NCBI RefSeq assembly: GCF_003045775.1
Contig: NZ_PXNS01000004.1
Location: 434,001-498,000, forward strand
Direction: 5' to 3'
DNA from: Halomonas litopenaei
GTDB lineage: Bacteria > Pseudomonadota > Gammaproteobacteria > Pseudomonadales > Halomonadaceae
DNA length: 64,000 bases
Shown: piece after piece, positions 26,984-34,792 of the stretch
Position numbering within the stretch: position 1 is the stretch's first letter
Layout: each line of letters begins with the position of its first letter
Notes under the pieces: model-generated
What the model was told of the DNA's origin: nothing
What the model saw: only the letters and a program-made list of their open reading frames with translations
The model's database searches: none
Program-made: the position numbers and the translations under genes

Positions 26984-27416
26984 GGGCGTGGCGATCCTGT
27001 GCAAGGTCGTGTTGTTGTGTGTGGCGCGCCCCGGAGGCGGATCGGCGGTGGCCGGTCTTGCCTGTGGCGCGCTACACTGAATCTTGAAAGAAATTCGGAA
27101 TTCCAAATTTCTACGACCTTTTCAGCATTGCATAACGTCGAGTTTTTGCAAGTACACTGCATCAATCGCCATGACATCTTGCTGTGAAGGCGGCAGTGAA
27201 CACCTGGCGACCGTCGTGGAATCCGCGCCTTGGGATCTTCGATGGAGTGTGGAAACAACTTTGATTTCAGCGCTTTGTTGAGTGCTGGCGGTCGACGGTC
27301 GGCGTGCTGAGCACTGGGTGCCCGCTCCAGGGCGCTGTGGGCTGAAGCGACGCCCCAGTCCTCCGCAAGCAGCCAGCATGAGCACCCAGGAGCACCGAGG
27401 AGCAAAAGGAGCCGCC
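26984..27416. other. 433-base divergent control region between the decarboxylase-like gene and GntR 1
   Basis: Holds the A/C-rich leader of the leftward operon (on the coding strand ACACACAACAACACGACC near 27007-27024), the 22-bp inverted repeat at 27090-27111, an AT-rich patch to about 27175, and the rightward leader of the GntR gene. No ORF in it looks coding. Confidence 0.7.
27090..27111. promoter_or_regulatory. Inverted-repeat operator candidate O1
   Basis: A 22-bp near-perfect palindrome: GAAATT, one base, GGAATTCC, one base, AATTTC. On the reverse strand it contains ATTTGGAATTC, identical to the core of the second candidate site at 28481-28500. Position between divergent genes, one of which is a GntR regulator, makes it a likely binding site of that regulator. 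Confidence 0.7.
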
Positions 27417-28124
27417 ATGAACGAGTCCCTGGATCAGGACGTGCTGTCACCGCCTCGCCCGGCGCCGCTCAAGCGCTCGAGCCTTTACGAGGCGGTGGCC
27501 GAGCGCCTGCGCGAAATGGTACTGGAAGGAGAGCTGGCCCCCGGCAGCCGGATCGCGGAAAAACCGCTGTGCGAGGCCTTTGGGGTGTCGCCGACGCCCC
27601 TGCGCCAGGCGCTCAAGGTGCTGGCCAGCGAAGGCCTGGTCGAGATGCTGCCCCATCGTGGAGCCCGGGTGACCAGGGTGGATCGTGACGAGGTGCGTGA
27701 TCTGTTCGAGGTCATGGCGGCACTGGAATCGCTGGCGGGCAACCTGCTGGCGGTGCGCGCCTCCGATGCCGACATCGCCGAGATCCGCCGGCTCCATGAC
27801 GAGATGATGGGTTATTTCGCGGACAATCAGCGCAAGCGCTACTTTGCCCTCAATCAACGCATTCACCAGCGTCTGGCGGACCTGTCCGGCAATCGGGTGC
27901 TGAAGGACCTGGAGCAATCGCTGACGTTGCGTATCACCCGGGCGCGCTACATGGCCAACCTGGACGCCAGTCGCTGGGAGGAGTCCGCTCGCGAGCACAG
28001 CTACTTCGTCGAGGCGCTTGAGGCGCGGGACGCCCAGGCGCTGTCCGAGGCCCTGAGCCTGCATATGCGCAAGACCGGCCAGGCCGTGCTGCAGGGGCTG
28101 CCCGACAACGCTGGCGACGACTGA
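27417..28124 (+). CDS. GntR-family regulator 1 (FCD/FadR subgroup)
   Basis: 235 residues: an N-terminal winged helix (LYEAVAERLREMVLEGELAPGSRIAEKPLCEAFGVSPTPLRQALKVL region, about 25-85) and an all-helical FCD domain with the metal-binding His pattern (FALNQRIHQRLADLSGN, then AREHSYFVEAL). It probably senses a carboxylic acid. AAAAGGAGCCGCC precedes the ATG. It sits between the two opposed TRAP operons and is paralogous to GntR 2 at 33631. O1 and O2 are the natural candidates for its operators. Confidence 0.9.
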   Translation: MNESLDQDVLSPPRPAPLKRSSLYEAVAERLREMVLEGELAPGSRIAEKPLCEAFGVSPTPLRQALKVLASEGLVEMLPHRGARVTRVDRDEVRDLFEVMAALESLAGNLLAVRASDADIAEIRRLHDEMMGYFADNQRKRYFALNQRIHQRLADLSGNRVLKDLEQSLTLRITRARYMANLDASRWEESAREHSYFVEALEARDAQALSEALSLHMRKTGQAVLQGLPDNAGDD

Positions 28125-28173
28125 CCGCGAGCGTTGCCTGGCGCGGGGCCGCAGGTGCTGGCCGCGCCGTCCC

Positions 28174-28229
28174 CCGAACCCTTTCTGCCGAACCTTTTCT
28201 CCCGAACGCTTTCTCCCAAACCTTTGCCC
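28174..28229. repeat. 14-bp C/T-rich tandem repeat, four imperfect copies
   Basis: CCGAACCCTTTCTG, CCGAACCTTTTCTC, CCGAACGCTTTCTC and CCAAACCTTTGCCC follow each other without gaps. The strand bias (pyrimidines on the + strand) continues for another 60 bases. Confidence 0.85.
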
Positions 28230-28480
28230 TCGAGCCCCTTTTCCCTGGGCTCTTTTCCCTTCGAGCCTCCCCTCAAGCCCTGCACCAAGGGGCTTGGGCC
28301 CACTGCTCCTTGCTACCGGACACTCCCCGCCGTGCACGGCTTGCCACCCATGGTTCGCCACCCACGGCTCGGCGCCCGGAAGATCTCCTGCCGCATGGCC
28401 TCCGCATGTCATAAGTCGCTTCTTGCTGAATTTGAAAACAATAACTATCTGATAAATAAAGTGTTTAAAAAAAATAGTAT

Positions 28481-28500
28481 TCAAGATTTGGAATTCTTGA
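28481..28500. promoter_or_regulatory. Inverted-repeat operator candidate O2
   Basis: TCAAGATTTGGAATTCTTGA is an imperfect palindrome with six-base outer arms. It shares ATTTGGAATTC with O1 upstream of the opposing operon. It lies 88 bases before the binding-protein start, right after an AT-rich promoter-like stretch. Confidence 0.68.
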
Positions 28501-28570
28501 GTGTGTTCGACTAAGGTCAAAGCAGGTGGGCTCGCTTGAGCGTTCCATCACCGATTCCTTACCCAATACC

Positions 28571-28580
28571 AACAACAAGG
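28571..28580 (+). promoter_or_regulatory. AACAACAAGG catabolite-type motif fused to the ribosome site
   Basis: AACAACAA, the consensus of the Hfq/Crc CA motif (AAYAAYAA), runs directly into the AAGGA ribosome site of the second TRAP binding-protein gene. Binding there would block translation. Whether this organism has a Crc-type system cannot be seen here. Confidence 0.5.
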
Positions 28581-28588
28581 ATTGCGAC

Positions 28589-29584
28589 ATGACGACTCCC
28601 TCCCGTCTTTCCCTGCTGGGTGCCGGCGCGCTGGCCCTGGGTCTTTGCACACCGCTGCTGGCCCAGGCAGAAGACCTGCGCTTTGGCGGCAACTTCACCG
28701 ATGATCACTCCAGCAGTCGCGCCATGGCGCGCTTCGCCGAGACCCTGGCGGAGCAGAGCGATGGCGATCTGACAGCCCAGCTGTTCCCCAACATGCAGCT
28801 TGGCGGTGCCGGCGAGAATCTCGATCAGGTCAGTTCCGGCGCCATCATGGGCAGCTGGATCGGCATCTCCTACCTGTCGCGTACCGTGCCGGAACTCGAG
28901 GCGCTGAGCCTGCCGTTCGCCTTCGACAGCCGCGAGGACGCCTTTGCGCTGATCGACGGCGAGGTCGGCGAGCTGCTCGACGAGAAGCTCGCCGAGGCCG
29001 GGTTCGTGGCGCTGGGCTACATGGAACTCGGCTTCCGCCACGTCACCAACGCCGAGCGGCCGCTTGAGTCGATCGAGGACTTTCAGGACCTGAAGATCCG
29101 CCTTCAGCCCAACCAGACCCACCTGGACACCTTCCGCGCCATCGGTGCCAATCCGGTGTCGATGGACATCAAAGAGGTCTACGGCGCGCTGCAGCAGGGG
29201 GTACTCGATGGTCAGGAGAACCCCTACAGCATCATCGAGACCAAGCGTCTGGACGAGGTGCAGCCGTACCTGTCCGATACCGGCCACTTCTACGACTACA
29301 TCGTGGTGGTCGCCAATCGCGACAAGTTCGAGGACCTGAGCGACGACCAGCGTGCCACCCTGATGGCGGCCATGGACGAGGCGGTGGCCTGGCAGCGTGA
29401 GACCGCGGCGGCCGAGGATACCCAGGCCCGCGATACCCTGATCGAGCGCGGCATGCAGTTCACCCCGATCAGCGACGAGACCCGCGCGGCCCTGCGCGAG
29501 GCCAGCCAGAGCGTAGTGGATGATCTGCGCGAAAAGCTCGGCGCTGAGCTGGTCGACAAGGTGCTCGAGGAGCTGGGGGCATGA
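28589..29584 (+). CDS. TRAP transporter binding protein 2 (DctP family)
   Basis: A 331-residue periplasmic protein with a signal peptide cut after LLAQA. It is a classical DctP/SiaP-type binder: LRFGGNFTDDHSSSRAM at the start, EDFQDLKIRLQPNQTHLDTFRAIGANPVSMDIKEVYGALQQGVLDGQENP in the ligand cleft (Arg of KIRLQ as anion anchor). The start at 28589 is chosen for the AAGGA site and signal peptide. First gene of the rightward operon. It is only distantly similar to binding protein 1. Confidence 0.93.
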   Translation: MTTPSRLSLLGAGALALGLCTPLLAQAEDLRFGGNFTDDHSSSRAMARFAETLAEQSDGDLTAQLFPNMQLGGAGENLDQVSSGAIMGSWIGISYLSRTVPELEALSLPFAFDSREDAFALIDGEVGELLDEKLAEAGFVALGYMELGFRHVTNAERPLESIEDFQDLKIRLQPNQTHLDTFRAIGANPVSMDIKEVYGALQQGVLDGQENPYSIIETKRLDEVQPYLSDTGHFYDYIVVVANRDKFEDLSDDQRATLMAAMDEAVAWQRETAAAEDTQARDTLIERGMQFTPISDETRAALREASQSVVDDLREKLGAELVDKVLEELGA

Positions 29585-30156
29585 CACGGGCCTGGCAACG
29601 CCTGGAGGCCCACGCGGGCCATCCGGTTCGGCGCCATTTCCTGCATCTGCTGGCGTGGCTGGACCGAGGCTCCTACTACGCCATCCTGCTGGCCATGGGC
29701 CTGATGACGGTGCTGGTGTGCGCCCAGGTGGTGGCACGCTACCTGCTCGGCACCAGTATCGACTCCGCCGATGAGCTGTCCCGGTTGTGCTTTGTATGGG
29801 CGATCTTTCTGGCCATTCCCCACGGTATCAAGAGTGGCATCCACGTCGGTATCGATGCCCTTGTCAGCCACTTGCCCGCCGGCGCCCAGCGCCGGCTGGC
29901 CCAGCTGATGGCGGCGTTGGGGGTGGTACTGATGGTGATCCTGGGGGTGGTGGGAACCGGTGCGGTGATCGACAAGTGGCCGCAGCTGATGCCAACCATG
30001 CCGATCACCGCGGCGGTGTTCTATATCGCGGTGCTGATCTCGGCGATCCACTGTGCGCTGCATCTGATCGCCCAGTGCCTGGAGCTTGAGCCGCTGCCTT
30101 CCGCCCCGGCTGGACCCGACTCAGGCCATGACCGCGGTGAGGAGGTGCGCCCATGA
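29581..30156 (+). CDS. TRAP transporter small permease 2 (DctQ family)
   Basis: 191 residues with four membrane helices and the DctQ pattern VVARYLLGTSIDSADELSRLCFVWAIFLAIPHGIKSGIHVGID. Its ATG overlaps the binding-protein stop as ATGA, and its own stop overlaps the large permease in the same way, so the three subunits are made together. Confidence 0.92.
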   Translation: MTRAWQRLEAHAGHPVRRHFLHLLAWLDRGSYYAILLAMGLMTVLVCAQVVARYLLGTSIDSADELSRLCFVWAIFLAIPHGIKSGIHVGIDALVSHLPAGAQRRLAQLMAALGVVLMVILGVVGTGAVIDKWPQLMPTMPITAAVFYIAVLISAIHCALHLIAQCLELEPLPSAPAGPDSGHDRGEEVRP

Positions 30157-31433
30157 CCCTGGCGATTATTCTGAGCTTTGCGGTACTGGCGCTTCTGCGT
30201 ATGCCGCTGGCCTTTGCCCTGGGCCTTGCCTCGCTGGTGGGGCTGGTCGTTGGCGGCATGGACCTGGCGGTGCTGCCACAGCGCATGATGCACTCGGTGG
30301 ACAGCTTTCCGCTGATGGCGATTCCGCTGTTCATGCTGGCCGGCGAGTTGATGGTGGCGGCAGGGATCCTTCAGCGCCTGGTCGATTTCGCCAACTCGTT
30401 GATCGGCCGCGTCCACGGTGGGCTCGCCCACGTGGCGATCGTCGCCGGCATGGTGCTGGCGGCGGTCAGCGGGGCGGCGGTGGCCAGTGCCAGCGCCCTG
30501 GGCAGTTCGCTGGTGCCGTCCATGCGTCAGCAGTACGACACCGGCTACAGCAGCGCGGTGGTCGCTTCGGCGGCCAACCTGGGGGCGATCATCCCGCCCA
30601 GCAACGCGATGATCGTCTACGCCTTGATGGCCGGCTCCAGCGTCTCGGTAGGCGGGCTGTTCATGGCGGGTATCGTGCCGGGACTGGTGCTGGCGCTGGG
30701 CTTCATGGGCCTGGCCAGCTTCCTGTCGATGCGCCGTGGCTATCCGCTGGCCGGCGGAGTCATCGGGCTGCGCCACGTGCTGGTGCAGACCTGGCGGGCG
30801 CTGCCGATTCTGCTGATGCCGATCGTCGTGGTCGGCGGCATCGTCGCCGGTGCCTTCACCCCCACGGAGGGGGCCGGCATCGCCGTGCTCTACGCGCTGG
30901 TGATCGGCTTCTTCGTCACCCGCCAGCTACGCCTGTCGCACCTGCCGCGGGCGATGTTCAACGCCGCGGTCACCGCCGCCATGGTGGGGGCGCTGATCGC
31001 CTTCGCCTCGACCATGACCTTTGCCTTCACCATCGATCTGGTGCCGATGCGTCTGACCAGCGCCCTGCAGGGGCTGACCAGCGACCCGCTGATGTTCCTG
31101 CTGCTGGTGATGGGGCTGTTGATCCTGGTCGGCATGTTCGTCGAGTCCAACGCCGCCTACATCATGCTGGTGCCTCTGTTGGCGCCGATCGCGCTGTCCT
31201 ACGGCATCGATCCGCTGCTGTTCGGCTTTCTGTTCGTGATGAACCTGGTGGTGGGCATGATGACGCCGCCGGTGGGGGTGCTGCTGTTCGTGATGTGCGG
31301 CATCTCCAATATCAGCCTGAACGAGCTGATGAAGAGCGCCTGGCCCTTCATCGTCTTCCAGTACGTGGTGCTGGTGGCGTGTATCGCCTTCCCCTCGCTG
31401 GTCACCTGGCTGCCGCGGGCACTGGGGTACTGA
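30153..31433 (+). CDS. TRAP transporter large permease 2 (DctM family)
   Basis: 426 residues with about twelve helices. Diagnostic segments: IPLFMLAGELMVAAGI, SGAAVASASALGSSLVP, AIIPPSNAMIVYA and the C-terminal GMMTPPVGVLLFV. It is the Na+-coupled transport subunit for the second TRAP system and ends 125 bases before the racemase-like gene. Confidence 0.93.
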   Translation: MTLAIILSFAVLALLRMPLAFALGLASLVGLVVGGMDLAVLPQRMMHSVDSFPLMAIPLFMLAGELMVAAGILQRLVDFANSLIGRVHGGLAHVAIVAGMVLAAVSGAAVASASALGSSLVPSMRQQYDTGYSSAVVASAANLGAIIPPSNAMIVYALMAGSSVSVGGLFMAGIVPGLVLALGFMGLASFLSMRRGYPLAGGVIGLRHVLVQTWRALPILLMPIVVVGGIVAGAFTPTEGAGIAVLYALVIGFFVTRQLRLSHLPRAMFNAAVTAAMVGALIAFASTMTFAFTIDLVPMRLTSALQGLTSDPLMFLLLVMGLLILVGMFVESNAAYIMLVPLLAPIALSYGIDPLLFGFLFVMNLVVGMMTPPVGVLLFVMCGISNISLNELMKSAWPFIVFQYVVLVACIAFPSLVTWLPRALGY

Positions 31434-31558
31434 ATGATCGAGGTACTGACGTCTGAGGTACTGACGACTGAAGTACGGCATCGACCGAACGACAAGCTAC
31501 GAAAAGGCCGAGGTGTCGCATCCGGCGCCTCGAACCGGCCCACTACAAAGAGACTGCC

Positions 31559-32302
31559 ATGAAGCTTCTGGTCATCAATCCCAATATTTCAGACGACGTC
31601 AGCGCGCTGATCGAGCGTGAAGCACGGGCGAGCCTGCGCCCCGGCAGTGAACTGAGCATCGCCACCGCGCCCTTCGGTGTGGCCTACATCGAGACCCGCG
31701 CCGAGGCGCTGATCGGCGGCTATGCGACCCTGGGTCTCGCCGCCGAGCGCTACCCCGGTCACGACGCCGTGGTGGTGGCCGCCTTCGGCGATCCCGGCCT
31801 GCCCGCGTTGCGCGAGGCCCTGCCGATCCCGGTGGTGGGGCTGACCGAAGCGGCGCTGATGAGCGCCTGTCAGTACGGTGGGCGTTTCTCGATCATCGCC
31901 ATCTCCCAGCGCATCCAGGCCTGGTACCGCGAAACCGTGGACAGCTACGGCCTGGGCTCGCGGCTGGCCAGTATCCGCGCCCTGGATGAACCTCTGGCGG
32001 CCATCGGTAGCGTGCAGCAGGACCAGGGCGGGCGCCTGATCGAGCTGGCCGAACAGGCGGTCAGAGAGGACGGCGCCGACGTGCTGATCCTGGCCGGGGC
32101 CCCGCTGGCGGGGTTGGCCCGCCAGGTCGCCGCCGAGCTGCCGGTGCCGGCGCTGGACGGCGTGACCTGCGCCATCACCCAGGCCCAGGCGCTGGTCGAT
32201 CTCGGTCGCGCCAAGGCCACCGTCGGCAGCTACGCCGCGCCCCCCGACAAGCCGCACAAGGGCCTGAGCAGGGAGCTGGCAACGCTGATCGGCCGGCGCT
32301 GA
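31559..32302 (+). CDS. Asp/Glu/hydantoin racemase family protein lacking the catalytic cysteines
   Basis: 247 residues with strong overall similarity to hydantoin/allantoin racemases: LLVINPN at the start, then VVVAAFGDPGLPALREALPIPVVGLTEAA. In active hydantoin racemases the segment reads ACFGDPG; here the first catalytic Cys is Ala75. The second Cys (LGCAGM region) is also replaced, in LILAGAPLAG at about 179-181. The enzyme therefore cannot use the two-cysteine racemase mechanism and may be a decarboxylase, hydrolase or binding protein. It follows TRAP importer 2 in the same operon. Confidence 0.85.
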   Translation: MKLLVINPNISDDVSALIEREARASLRPGSELSIATAPFGVAYIETRAEALIGGYATLGLAAERYPGHDAVVVAAFGDPGLPALREALPIPVVGLTEAALMSACQYGGRFSIIAISQRIQAWYRETVDSYGLGSRLASIRALDEPLAAIGSVQQDQGGRLIELAEQAVREDGADVLILAGAPLAGLARQVAAELPVPALDGVTCAITQAQALVDLGRAKATVGSYAAPPDKPHKGLSRELATLIGRR

Positions 32303-32363
32303 CCCTCCGCCACTGTCACCCTGGCAGGCATCACCACAACAAGTACAACAACGAGGTATCACC

Positions 32364-33563
32364 ATGCACCTTCAATTTCCTGCATCTGTTTCCAGATTTG
32401 CCCACGGTCGTCGTTCCCTCACAGGACTCGTCGCCGCCACCCTGCTGTGCGGTTCACTCGGTGCCACTGCGAACGCCAGTGACCTGCCAAGTGCCGCACC
32501 CAGCGAAGTGGGAGTGGATGCGGCCCCGCTGAGCGAGCTGTCGTCGTGGCTCGACGCCCAGGGCTACGACGTGCGCAGCCTGATGGTGGTCAAGGACGGC
32601 CAGGTCATCATGGAACGCTATACCCAGGATCTCGGCAGGCAGCACAACTATGAGCTCTACTCGGTGACCAAGACGGTGACCGCGCTGCTGGCGGGTCTGC
32701 TGATCGAGGAGGGCAAGATCACCCTGGACGCCAGGGTGGCCGATGTCATCGCTACCCTGCGCCCCGATCTGGCCGAGCGTGTCGCCGACAAGGAGGAGGT
32801 CACTCTGGCGCACCTGCTGTCGATGTCCTCTGGGCTTGCTTATGACTTCGATCCGGAAGGTGACCCCATCTACTACGGGGCTGAGGATCGCCTGGCGTTG
32901 ATCGCCGACACCCCGGTTGCGTGGGAACCCGGCAGCGCTTTCGACTACACCGACGTCAATCCGGTATTCGCCGCCGCCATGCTCGAGGCCGCTGCCGGTG
33001 AGCCTCTTGCCGAATACGCCGAGCGACGGCTGTTCGAGCCCCTTGGTATGGAGAACGCGAGCTGGCAGCGAGCCGATGACAAGGGACTGGTGTCGGCAGG
33101 CTGGGGGTTGAGGCTCATATCCATGGATCTGGCCAAGCTGGGCCAATTGCTGATCGACCAGGGGCGCTTTGATGGCGAGCAGATCGTGCCTGAGGGCTGG
33201 ATCGCACAGATGACGACTCCTCGCGCCGCGCGAGACTTTGGCTACTACCTGTGGCTTGGCCATATCGTCGATACCACGCCGAGCTTCGACATGATGGGAT
33301 TCAAGGGCCAGTTCGTGACGGCGCTGCCAGAGCGTGACGCTGTGGTCGTGATGACCGCGATGCTGCCGATCGACGGTGGGCTGCGCCATTCGAAGAACGT
33401 GCGCATCTTCCGTAACGTGGTCAATGACTATGTGTTGCCGGCGCTGGACGGTGAAGGCTCCGCCGAAGCCGACGCAGCACTCGAGGACGAGGTGGCGGCG
33501 CGTGCCTCGAGTACCCCGACGCCGGGTGTGTTCGTCGACCCGACCGACGAACCGCAGTCCTGA
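32364..33563 (+). CDS. Exported serine hydrolase (class C beta-lactamase/esterase fold)
   Basis: 399 residues with a signal peptide (cut near TANAS). The active-site SxxK is SVTK (Ser100, Lys103) and the Tyr motif is YTD at 195-197, where true beta-lactamases have YxN. The C-terminal KTG-like triad is GFKGQ. This combination is common in esterases and amide hydrolases such as 6-aminohexanoate-dimer hydrolase. In an operon with importer and regulator it may process the substrate in the periplasm before uptake. Its leader has repeated ACAACAA motifs (32332-32355). Confidence 0.85.
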   Translation: MHLQFPASVSRFAHGRRSLTGLVAATLLCGSLGATANASDLPSAAPSEVGVDAAPLSELSSWLDAQGYDVRSLMVVKDGQVIMERYTQDLGRQHNYELYSVTKTVTALLAGLLIEEGKITLDARVADVIATLRPDLAERVADKEEVTLAHLLSMSSGLAYDFDPEGDPIYYGAEDRLALIADTPVAWEPGSAFDYTDVNPVFAAAMLEAAAGEPLAEYAERRLFEPLGMENASWQRADDKGLVSAGWGLRLISMDLAKLGQLLIDQGRFDGEQIVPEGWIAQMTTPRAARDFGYYLWLGHIVDTTPSFDMMGFKGQFVTALPERDAVVVMTAMLPIDGGLRHSKNVRIFRNVVNDYVLPALDGEGSAEADAALEDEVAARASSTPTPGVFVDPTDEPQS

Positions 33564-33630
33564 AGGGGATGTCGGGCCCGGGGCAGGCGATATACTCTGG
33601 GCCCTTCTCTCCTTCAATTTTCCAGGGTCC

Positions 33631-34359
33631 ATGCCCATGACGTCGACAACCGACGACGCCACCGTCGCTTCACCCTCCGATAGAGGCGCGCGTCAGCGAG
33701 CGCCTCACCGCCGCCGTATCCAGGCGCCGTCCCTGGCCGATGAAGCCTACGACTTGCTCAAGGGGCTGATCGTCCACGGTGAGCTGGCCCCGGGGGAGCG
33801 TCTGCTGGAGCCGGCTCTGTGTCGGCGTCTGGGCATCTCGCGCACACCCCTGCGCGATGCCTTGAACCAGCTGGCGGGCGAAGGCCTGGTGACCCTGCGG
33901 CGCAATCGCAACGCCCTGGTCACCCTGCTTGATGGTGACGAGCTGCGTCATCTGTTCGAGGTCGAGGCCGGGCTCGAGGCCATGGCGGTGGAACTGGCGG
34001 CCGGGCGCATGACAGAGACCGAGCTCAAGAGGCTGGCCTCACTGCAGACTCGCCTGGAAAAGCAGCACGCCAAGGGCGATCGCGACGGCTACTTCGCCAC
34101 CAATACCCGTATCCACGCGCTGCTGGTCGAGGCGGCGCGCAATCCGGTGCTGGTGGAAACCCACCAGCGCCTGCTGGGTCGGTTGGAGCGGGCGCGCTAT
34201 CTGGCGCTGAATCGCCTCGGCCGCTGGCAGGAGTCCACCGATGAGCATCGCGCCATCCTCGATGCCTTGATCGCCAGGGACGCCGACCTTGCCCGCCGCC
34301 ACATGCACGAACACGTCATGCACACCGGTGTCGCCATCAGCGCCTTGCTGACACGCTGA
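33631..34359 (+). CDS. GntR-family regulator 2 (FCD/FadR subgroup)
   Basis: 242 residues: basic N-terminal tail, winged helix (DEAYDLLKGLIVHGELAPGERLLEPALCRRLGISRTPLRDALNQL region) and an FCD ligand domain with the same His-containing motifs as GntR 1 (RIHALLVEAARNPVL; DEHRAILDAL). It closes the rightward operon. Having two paralogous regulators in one locus suggests that each import system, or each catabolic branch, has its own sensor. Start at 33631 is preferred over 33637; both have weak ribosome sites. Confidence 0.9.
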   Translation: MPMTSTTDDATVASPSDRGARQRAPHRRRIQAPSLADEAYDLLKGLIVHGELAPGERLLEPALCRRLGISRTPLRDALNQLAGEGLVTLRRNRNALVTLLDGDELRHLFEVEAGLEAMAVELAAGRMTETELKRLASLQTRLEKQHAKGDRDGYFATNTRIHALLVEAARNPVLVETHQRLLGRLERARYLALNRLGRWQESTDEHRAILDALIARDADLARRHMHEHVMHTGVAISALLTR

Positions 34360-34465
34360 GTCCTGCGACAGACACGGCGACGGTCGCCTGCTTCTTCTGG
34401 TCGCTGAACAGCGATGATCAGGACGAGCCTTGACAGGCCATCCAAACACGACCATATTGCAAACG

Positions 34466-34483
34466 TAAATGATTCTCATTGTT
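34466..34483 (+). promoter_or_regulatory. Fur box upstream of a small gene
   Basis: AAATGATTCTCATT (34468-34481) contains the palindrome AATGA-TTC-TCATT, the core of a Fur operator. It ends 33 bases before the ATG of the 92-residue gene and would overlap its promoter or start of transcription. Confidence 0.7.
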
Positions 34484-34513
34484 TTGGGCTATCAGCGTCT
34501 GCAGGAGGTCGTC

Positions 34514-34792
34514 ATGTCCTATCGCATCAAGACCGCGCTTCACGGAGCCAACCCGACCCTCGAGATCTTCGACGTCAGCTCGGGCTCCATGCGCATGGCG
34601 TGGGAGTACCCGAAGGAGGTGGGCAGCGAAGAGAAGGATCCCGAACTCGCCTCGCTGCGCCGAGAGGAGGCGATCCACGAGCTGTTTCGGCGGCTGTTTC
34701 TGCTGACCACCGAACAGTATCTGAAAGGCGAACTCGGCAGGGACGGAAGCGAGGCGTCAGGGTCACACGGCGGTGGGCACAAGGCGCATTGA
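34514..34792 (+). CDS. Small protein of unknown function, predicted iron-regulated
   Basis: 92 residues. An N-terminal beta-like segment (YRIKTALHGANPTLEIFDVSSG) is followed by a highly charged helical half (EEKDPELASLRREEAIHELFRRLFLL) and a Gly/His-rich end (GSHGGGHKAH). CAGGAGGTCGTC precedes the ATG. A Fur box lies just upstream. The last 30 bases overlap the convergent C45 hydrolase gene. I do not recognise the family; a metal-binding or heme-related accessory role is only a guess from the His tail and the Fur site. Confidence 0.75.
   Translation: MSYRIKTALHGANPTLEIFDVSSGSMRMAWEYPKEVGSEEKDPELASLRREEAIHELFRRLFLLTTEQYLKGELGRDGSEASGSHGGGHKAH

Larger units (their letters stand above)
28125..28588. 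other. 464-base region between GntR 1 and the second TRAP operon
   Basis: Contains a pyrimidine-rich tandem repeat (28174-28229), more C/T-rich sequence to about 28290, an AT-rich promoter-like stretch (28425-28480), operator candidate O2 (28481-28500) and the A/C-rich leader of the binding-protein gene. No credible coding ORF. Confidence 0.7.
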
